Made by a program: the position numbers and the translations under genes. This document shows positions 59,041 through 64,000 of a DNA stretch of 64,000 bases, in pieces (positions within the stretch are counted from its first letter, which is position 1; each line of letters starts with the position of its first letter). The DNA lies in NCBI RefSeq assembly GCF_000014565.1, contig NC_008268.1:248001-312000 (forward strand). The letters run 5' to 3'. This DNA is from Rhodococcus jostii RHA1 (GTDB lineage Bacteria > Actinomycetota > Actinomycetes > Mycobacteriales > Mycobacteriaceae). The notes under the pieces were generated by a model. The model had not been told where the DNA came from. It did not search any database and worked only from the letters and a program-made list of their open reading frames with translations.

Positions 59041-59871
59041 TCACCGGGCCGTGAAACCGCCGTCCACCGTCACCACGGAACCCGTGACTCCACGCGCATC
59101 GTCGGACGCGAGCCACCGCGCCGCTGCCGCGACCTCGCCGGGTTCGACGAGCTTGTTGGTCGGCTGGGCCTGCACGAAAACCGACTCGTGCTCATCGACG
59201 CCGACACCCAGGGAGCGTGCGATCTCCGCCAGCATCCGCCCTTCGTACTCACTGCTGTCCCGCACCGATCCCGGGCACAGCGCATTCACCCGGACCCCGC
59301 TCGGCGCGTAGTCGAGGGCGACGGCCTTGGTGAGGCCGACCAGGCCGTGCTTAGCCGCAACGTACCCGGCGAAGTGGCGGTACCCGACGAGCCCGGCCGT
59401 CGAGGCGATATTGATGATGCTTCCGCTGCGCTGGGTGACCATGATCCGTCCGGCCGTCGCGATCGTCCGCCACGCCCCGGAGAGGTCGACGTCGATCATC
59501 AGACGCCACTCGGATTCGGCGATGTCGTGAGCGGCCTTTCCGGACGGTGCGGCGATTCCCGCATTGTTGAGGAGCACGTCGAGGCGACCGAATCGTTCGT
59601 GGGCGACCTGCACCGCTGCCGTGATCTCTGCGAGCTCGCGGACATCCACCGCCTGGGTCAGAACCGTCGCACCGTGCTCGCGGCACAACTCCGCGGTGTA
59701 GTCGAGCTGACTCTGCGAACCGAGTGGGTACGGCACCCCTGGCAGGTTTCGGGTGATGTCGACGAGCATGAGGTCGGCCCCAGCCGCCGCGAACTCGACG
59801 GCGCAGGCACGGCCGATCCCCCGCGCCGCGCCGGTCACGAAGGCCGTCTTTCCGGCGAGGTCGGCGCTCAC
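59041..59871 (-). CDS. Short-chain dehydrogenase/reductase, mycofactocin-coupled-like
   Basis: 276 residues. SDR motifs: TAFVTGAARGIGRACAVEFAAAGA, NNAG, Ser of INIASTAGLVG and Y-x-x-x-K in YVAAKHGLVGLTKA. An insertion after strand two (VDITRNLPGVPYPLGSQSQLDYTAEL) is typical of SDRs that work with mycofactocin in actinobacteria, so a tightly held nicotinamide cofactor is possible. GTG at 59871 overlaps the stop of the upstream thioesterase gene (GTGA), which places it firmly in the NRPS-linked operon. A likely job is oxidation or reduction of an amino-acid or peptide intermediate, for instance a hydroxyl group of Thr; this is inference. Confidence 0.82.
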   Translation of the reverse strand: MSADLAGKTAFVTGAARGIGRACAVEFAAAGADLMLVDITRNLPGVPYPLGSQSQLDYTAELCREHGATVLTQAVDVRELAEITAAVQVAHERFGRLDVLLNNAGIAAPSGKAAHDIAESEWRLMIDVDLSGAWRTIATAGRIMVTQRSGSIINIASTAGLVGYRHFAGYVAAKHGLVGLTKAVALDYAPSGVRVNALCPGSVRDSSEYEGRMLAEIARSLGVGVDEHESVFVQAQPTNKLVEPGEVAAAARWLASDDARGVTGSVVTVDGGFTAR

Positions 59872-60578
59872 CGAGCGTCCTCGGCGAGCTGCGCGGCAAG
59901 CAGCCGTACCAGCGCGTGCGGGTGCTCGGTCAGGTACATGTGCCCGCCGTCGACCTCGATCACCGACGTCCCCGCGGTCGTCGTCGCCGCCCACTCCGCC
60001 AACTGAGCGGCACCGACGAGGTGATCACCCCGCCCTCGGAGGGCGGTGATCGGGACGTCCAGCGGTGGGCGTGGTGGTGGCCGATAGTTTTCGTGCATCT
60101 CGACGTCGGCCCGGACGACGGGCAACAGCAGCTCGCGCAGTTCCGGGTTCGCCAGCGCGGGATGGGAGTACCCGGCCAGCTCACCCACCCGGTCGAGGAA
60201 TTCCTCATCCGCCAACGACGACGCCCGGACCTCCCGCACGGTCGCCGGACCCGGCGATCCACTCACGAACAGGCGGGTCAGCGCGACGTCTCCGTCGGCA
60301 GTCAGGCGATGCGCCAGCTCGTAGGCCAGGACCGCACCGAGGCTGTGCCCGAACACGGCCACCCCGGAAGACTCCCGGAGGACCGGCAGCACGCGCGGCG
60401 CAATGTCATGGACGGCGGCGTCGACCGAGGTGAGCAGGTCCTCACCAAAGCGTTCCTCGCGGCCGGGTAGCTGCACGGGGAGGATGTCGAGTCCCCGCGG
60501 CGCACAACTCTGCCAATCGCGGAAGAATGACGCGCCCACCCCTGCGTACGGCAGACACACCAGGGTCGCAGGTGACAT
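59868..60578 (-). CDS. Type II thioesterase
   Basis: 236 residues. CLPYAGVGASFFRDW at the start, GHSLGAVLAYELAHRL with the nucleophile Ser, and GGHMYLTEHPHALVRLL at the end are the marks of the RifR/GrsT-type thioesterases that clear wrongly loaded carrier proteins in NRPS and PKS systems or release chains early. ATG at 60578 is chosen over GTG 60584 because AAGGAGGTG lies just ahead of it. It is the first gene of the operon TEII - SDR - A/PCP. Confidence 0.88.
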   Translation of the reverse strand: MSPATLVCLPYAGVGASFFRDWQSCAPRGLDILPVQLPGREERFGEDLLTSVDAAVHDIAPRVLPVLRESSGVAVFGHSLGAVLAYELAHRLTADGDVALTRLFVSGSPGPATVREVRASSLADEEFLDRVGELAGYSHPALANPELRELLLPVVRADVEMHENYRPPPRPPLDVPITALRGRGDHLVGAAQLAEWAATTTAGTSVIEVDGGHMYLTEHPHALVRLLAAQLAEDAR

Positions 60579-61006
60579 TGTCACCTCCTTCTACGACGCC
60601 GAGGAAGACCGCTGCTGCTTCCGACCCTAGGCCGCGCTCCCCTGCGGTGTGGGAATTCGCCCGCGCAGGGCCGCCAGCACTTCCGCGGAGCACGCGAGCT
60701 GCCCAGCCTGCTCGACGTGCCCGTCGTCGAGCAGGCTGATGAATGCGGGTGAAGGGGGTGCATGGCACGCACACGGACAGCGACATGTGCTGGGTGTCAA
60801 GACCGACGGAACTCGACGTGGTCGGGAAGCTTGTCCACTGTCTGCTACACCACCCGGCCGATTGTCGGCACACCTGGTTGCGGGTCGATCCTCAGCAGCG
60901 GAATTGTCGGCGGGCTCAGCGGCGGGGCCGCTCACACGGACCCCGGTCCGACTGTGAGGCAGCGGAATTGATACGCGTGCACGTCGTACCACCTACTATC
61001 GAGTGC
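60579..61006. other. Intergenic region with strong hairpin
   Basis: 428 bases between the thioesterase start and a divergent small gene. No convincing protein is seen. A short minus-strand reading that ends at 60627 (FISLLDDGHVEQAGQLACSA) is protein-like but has no good start. The region must hold the promoter of the thioesterase operon and contains the inverted repeat at 60704-60738. Confidence 0.5.
60704..60738. promoter_or_regulatory. 14-base perfect inverted repeat
   Basis: CAGCCTGCTCGACG and its exact reverse complement are separated by seven bases. It lies about 125 bases upstream of the thioesterase start. There is no T-run, so an operator or leader hairpin fits better than a terminator for the downstream operon. 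Confidence 0.5.
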
Positions 61007-61312
61007 ATGGGAGTCGCAGCCGCGGCACGAGCGCTCGGCCGCCTCCAGTACCGAATCGCGCGCATTCCCTTCCACCTCGTCGACGACACGGTGATGCCGG
61101 CATTCTTCGACGACGCTGCCCCGGCCCGGCTGGCGTACGAGTGGGTGCTGATCGAGTGTGACGAGGCCGCAGCGATTCTGTTCGACGACGACTTCGCAGC
61201 CACGCACGCACAGATGTTGCGGCAGCGCAGTGCCGCCGTGCGATACGCCATCGCCCGCCGACAACGGCAGGCTCTCCGCGATACCGACGTCGTCGTCCTC
61301 GAGCGGCCCTGA
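61007..61312 (+). CDS. Hypothetical protein
   Basis: 101 residues: GVAAAARALGRLQYRIARIPFHLVDDTVMPAFFDDAAPARLAYEWVLIECDEAAAILFDDDFAATHAQMLRQR and on. It looks like a compact soluble alpha/beta protein with an Arg-rich C-terminal helix. No family recognised. ATG at 61007 is taken; a GTG at 60977 is in frame. The ligase gene follows 219 bases downstream on the same strand. Confidence 0.55.
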   Translation: MGVAAAARALGRLQYRIARIPFHLVDDTVMPAFFDDAAPARLAYEWVLIECDEAAAILFDDDFAATHAQMLRQRSAAVRYAIARRQRQALRDTDVVVLERP

Positions 61313-61531
61313 CGCGAGGCGCGCCGCGCATTCGGCGAGCGTCCACTTATGCCGTGGCCTGCCCAGGCGACCCACGAATCAGACTTTCCCGAGTAACGAG
61401 GCGCACCGGCCCCGTGATCTGCGGTCGGCAGTTCTGGCGGGATGTGCAGTGTGGCGAGGGTGATCGGCATCCACCTGACGTCGATCCGGGCGATGCCGCG
61501 CCGGGGCGGAACGAGGGGGAGAATCAGCATT

Positions 61532-62521
61532 GTGCCCGCTCATCAGCCCGCACCACCTCTCCGCCCGGTGAAACCGATGCTGGCGACGCTCGGCTCACCA
61601 CCGGGTGGAGACGACTGGGCGGTGGAGATGAAATTCGACGGTGTACGCGCCGTCGCCACCATCACCCCGGCCGCGGTGCACCTGTTCAGCCGCGACAACG
61701 CCGACATCACCGCTGCATACCCGGAGATCGCCGCCGGACTCTCCGAGATCAACCCAGGCCGAGGCGTAATAGTCGATGGTGAGATCGTCGCGCCCGCAGC
61801 CGGCAGCGGCCGACCGCGCTTCGACCTGCTCCGACAGCGGACCCCCATCCAGGATCCACCGCCCGCGCTGCAGCGCGCCGTACCGGTCGCCTTTTGCATC
61901 TTCGATCTGCTGGTGCACCGCGGGGCGCCGATCCTGCAGTGGCCGTACCTCGAGCGCCGACAACTCCTGGCCGACCTGAACCTCGATCTGGAGGGTGAGG
62001 CTCTACGGGTACCTCCACACTGGGTCGATGTCGCCGGCGAGGACATGCTCCGGTTAGCCGACGAGCACGGTCTCGAAGGAATTGTCGCCAAGAGAATGAC
62101 CTCGCCCTATCGGCCCGGACGCCGCTCACCAGATTGGGTCAAAACTCCGCTACGCAACAGCGCCGAGGTGATCGTCGGTGGGTGGGAAGCGACCAGCCGC
62201 GGCGGTCTGCGGTCGCTGATCGTCGGTGCCCACGCGGACCAGGTCGGCTTGATATTCGTCGGGCACGTCGGTTCCGGCTTCACCGAATCCCACCGGCGCC
62301 GAACGCTCATGCTGCTCCGGCCACTCGAGCGCCCTTCCAGTCCCTTCGACGATCATGTTCCCGATGAGCTTGCCGCTCACGCCCGCTGGGTGGAACCGAT
62401 TCTGGTCGGCACCGTCGAGTACCGGGAGTTCACCCTGGACCGGCGGCTCCGCCACCCGTCGTGGAAGGGATTCCGCGCGGGGATAGACCCGAGATGGGTG
62501 ACCGTCGAGGAGTTACCGTAG
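61532..62521 (+). CDS. ATP-dependent DNA ligase (LigC/LigD ligase-domain type)
   Basis: 329 residues. Motif I is EMKFDGVRA with the AMP-accepting Lys, motif III reads AFCIFDLL, motif IV HGLEGIVAKR and motif V WVKTPLR; the C-terminal OB domain has VGHVGSGFTE and WVEPILVGTVEYREFTLDRRLRHPSWKGFR. The length and motifs match the free-standing ligase domains related to LigD and LigC of actinobacteria, used in repair and end-joining as helpers of Ku/LigD. No Ku or primase gene is in the window. GTG at 61532 has GGGGGAG about twelve bases upstream; ATG 61574 is possible but would remove part of the conserved start. Confidence 0.87.
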   Translation: MPAHQPAPPLRPVKPMLATLGSPPGGDDWAVEMKFDGVRAVATITPAAVHLFSRDNADITAAYPEIAAGLSEINPGRGVIVDGEIVAPAAGSGRPRFDLLRQRTPIQDPPPALQRAVPVAFCIFDLLVHRGAPILQWPYLERRQLLADLNLDLEGEALRVPPHWVDVAGEDMLRLADEHGLEGIVAKRMTSPYRPGRRSPDWVKTPLRNSAEVIVGGWEATSRGGLRSLIVGAHADQVGLIFVGHVGSGFTESHRRRTLMLLRPLERPSSPFDDHVPDELAAHARWVEPILVGTVEYREFTLDRRLRHPSWKGFRAGIDPRWVTVEELP

Positions 62522-62967
62522 TCCCGCGCGTGTCTCGGCACGATGGCTTCTGTGCCTCGGCAGGCCCGGCCGGTCTTCGGGGCGCGGCCCTACACCGCCA
62601 GGAGCTTCGCCGATCCGGCGCCGCATCGGCGAAGCCCGGAATGGAACTGTGTTGTAGCTCTTCTGCATTTGAAATCGAGGCAGTCACAGGGCTCTTCCAC
62701 TGTTACGTCCTTGGCGGCACCTCTCTCCGTGTCGGCAACCGATCAGCAAGGCGGCCGAGTAGAAATCGCACACTTCCCCCTCGGACCGGCGGGTCCGACA
62801 ATAGGGAGCGTGAGTTCTCGACGTTCCGCCGCAGAGTGGGCAGTCGATCAGGTCCACGATGTGCGGGACGATCCTGCAGCCCGACTCGAGCTGATCGCCG
62901 TACATATCACGGTCCGATCGGCAACGCGCCCCGGCACTTGCCGTTCCGCCGGGCGGCTTTGTCGTTC
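62522..62967. other. Intergenic region with inverted repeat
   Basis: 446 bases between the ligase and the next gene. Frames that cross it are open in places, but the residue use is not protein-like. It contains the inverted repeat at 62604-62635. The downstream gene might start a few codons earlier than given (TTG 62938). Confidence 0.5.
62604..62635. terminator. 11-base perfect inverted repeat, possible terminator of the ligase gene
   Basis: GCTTCGCCGAT and its exact reverse complement are separated by ten bases that are themselves GC-rich and partly self-complementary. It lies 83 bases after the ligase stop. There is no T-tract, as is common in actinobacterial terminators. Confidence 0.4.
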
Positions 62968-63678
62968 ATGCGCTGGCAGATCGGTCGCGGCGTGCTGGCG
63001 CCGCTGAGTGCGATGCCGCCCGGCAGTCCGTGGTGGCGAGCGGTCAACGAACGGCTGATGCGCGACGGCTGCGAGGCTGTCGCCCGGAGCGGCGGAATGG
63101 GAGGGACGCCGTCCTCGCACACGGTCGATCTGTGGATGCTTTTCGTTGCCGATCCGACCGCACGCACCTGGTACCGGGCCCACAATGCGAGCATTGCCTC
63201 CGCCTACCTGGACCATCGCGACCTTGCCTGCACCGAGAGCCACCCCGAGCGCTTCTTTCTCAACGTGGTACTGCTCCGTGTTCTCTACGCCCATGCCTTG
63301 GTCTCGGCGCCGCGTCTGGCGCTGGGGCGGCTCGCGCCGGCCGGCCCCCTTCTGGGAGATCCTCGTCTCTCGATGACCGGGATCTTCCTGTCCCTTTCTC
63401 GGGTCCTTCCCGACCGATATCCCCTCGGAGACGACGTCGCGGCGTATGTCGCCGCTGAGCACAACATCGGTGAGATGCTGGACTACGGCATGATCGGGCC
63501 GCGACTGCAGCAGTTGTACGAGTGGTCGGCCGACGAACTCGACGAGCCGGGGCTACTCGACTGCATTTGCGACGGTAGTCCGACGTACGCCTGGTCCTAC
63601 TCTGATCGCGAGGTGTGGCATCCGGCGAGCCCGGCCGCCACGATTCGCGCAGTTCGGCGGATATTGCCTGCGAACTAG
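62968..63678 (+). CDS. Hypothetical protein upstream of idi
   Basis: 236 residues, soluble, mostly helical. The start (MRWQIGRGVLAPLSAMPPGSPWWRAVNERLMRDGCEAVA) and the central FFLNVVLLRVLYAHALVSAPRLALGRLAP and VAAYVAAEHNIGEMLDYGMIGPRLQQLYEWSADEL are well formed, but I do not recognise the family. TTG 62938 (LPFRRAALSFMRW) may be the true start. It ends two bases before the idi start codon, so the two genes are surely cotranscribed and a role near isoprenoid metabolism is possible. Confidence 0.65.
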   Translation: MRWQIGRGVLAPLSAMPPGSPWWRAVNERLMRDGCEAVARSGGMGGTPSSHTVDLWMLFVADPTARTWYRAHNASIASAYLDHRDLACTESHPERFFLNVVLLRVLYAHALVSAPRLALGRLAPAGPLLGDPRLSMTGIFLSLSRVLPDRYPLGDDVAAYVAAEHNIGEMLDYGMIGPRLQQLYEWSADELDEPGLLDCICDGSPTYAWSYSDREVWHPASPAATIRAVRRILPAN

Positions 63679-63680
63679 GG

Positions 63681-64000
63681 GTGAGCCCCTCCGCAGAGCT
63701 GCTCGACGAGGCAGGCCCCCAGGTCGGCACCGTGGCCGAAGCATCGGTACATACCTCGGCGACACCGCTGCACCTTGCGTTTTCCGCCTACGTCATCGAC
63801 CCCGAGGGACAGGGGCTGGTCGGTCGGCGCGCACGGTGGAAGTCGACATGGCCCGGAGTCTGGACCAACAGCTGTTCCGGTCATCCCTGCCCTGGCGAGA
63901 ACTTACCGGAGGCGGTCGCACGTCGCGTCGACGAGGTACTCGGGATCATCCCCGCCGACATCACGCTGATCCTTCCCGATTTCCGGTGCCGGACACGTGA
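63681..64000 (+). CDS. idi: Isopentenyl-diphosphate delta-isomerase, type 1 (partial, cut by window end)
   Basis: The first 106 codons are visible, from GTG 63681 with GGGG just upstream. TPLHLAFSAYVIDPEGQGLVGRRARWKSTWPGVWTNSCSGHPCPGE and ILPDFR are the N-terminal Nudix-type sequence of type 1 IDI, which interconverts IPP and DMAPP for isoprenoids. Family members usually have a catalytic Cys directly before GHP; here the order is Cys-Ser-Gly-His-Pro, so that position is Ser and the Cys is one place earlier. The gene continues beyond the window. It follows a hypothetical gene by two bases. Confidence 0.85.
   Translation, partial: MSPSAELLDEAGPQVGTVAEASVHTSATPLHLAFSAYVIDPEGQGLVGRRARWKSTWPGVWTNSCSGHPCPGENLPEAVARRVDEVLGIIPADITLILPDFRCRTR

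Noticed and set aside
62461..62967. Upstream extension of the 62968 gene by about 169 codons
   Set aside because: The extension overlaps the end of the ligase gene and has poor residue composition; the protein-like part begins near 62938-62968.

Overview
The window is high-GC actinobacterial DNA, most like Rhodococcus or a close mycolic-acid relative. The clues are a GlnX/GlnH-like pair, a SigG-type ECF sigma factor with a SnoaL tail, remnants of a UPF0182 membrane protein and a DoxX protein, a small Cys-rich protein of RGCVC type, an actinomycete-type gas-vesicle cluster and a very large NRPS. No rRNA, tRNA, CRISPR array or intact transposase was seen.

Left part (1-9.9 kb): a PaaK-like acyl-CoA ligase, a small chorismate mutase, an F420-type oxidoreductase, a secreted small protein, an ECF sigma factor and a serine-hydrolase lipoprotein are intact. 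Between them lie broken genes: UPF0182 C-terminus, DoxX, SMP-30, a bicupin and a small membrane protein. A further broken alpha/beta hydrolase sits at 20.1-20.7 kb.

10.1-15.6 kb is one tightly packed operon of ten gas-vesicle genes: a GvpY-like and a GvpZ-like protein, then gvpA-F-G-O-J-L-S-K, mostly with ATGA-type overlaps. The GvpZ-like protein ends in a long acidic tail with two AT-hook motifs. CsbD, QueA/SDR, two methyltransferases, a Gfo/Idh oxidoreductase, a double-HTH MerR regulator divergent from a DUF6194 gene, a SnoaL protein, an orphan sugar-binding lipoprotein, glnX-glnH without pknG, an HTH protein with a perfect palindrome at its start, and a HAD dehalogenase follow.

29.5-60.6 kb is a non-ribosomal peptide locus. 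One uninterrupted gene of 8,871 codons encodes seven modules: (C - half C - A - PCP), (C - dead A - PCP), (C-A-PCP-E), (C-A-PCP), (C-A[Thr]-PCP-E), (C-A-PCP), (C-A-PCP-TE). The predicted product is up to seven residues long, with D residues at positions 3 and 5. Facing it is a three-gene operon: type II thioesterase, SDR, and a free-standing degenerate-C/A(Thr)/PCP protein. The adenylation domain of module 2 has lost its core motifs, and a Thr-activating A-PCP protein lies next door, so loading of module 2 in trans is an attractive hypothesis. No MbtH-like protein, phosphopantetheinyl transferase or exporter is in the window.

The most striking signal is inside the NRPS. Three pairs of long identical or nearly identical DNA blocks (813, 461 and 647 bp) are spaced about 7.8 kb apart, and their coding strand is almost free of G and T (one 60-base line has no G at all). 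This matches the Genetic Repeats of Intense Nucleotide Skews (GRINS) known from assembly-line synthases. The repeat pairs outline a duplicated two-module unit whose A domains have diverged.

The right end carries a small hypothetical gene, an ATP-dependent DNA ligase, another hypothetical gene and the start of an isopentenyl-diphosphate isomerase gene that runs off the window.
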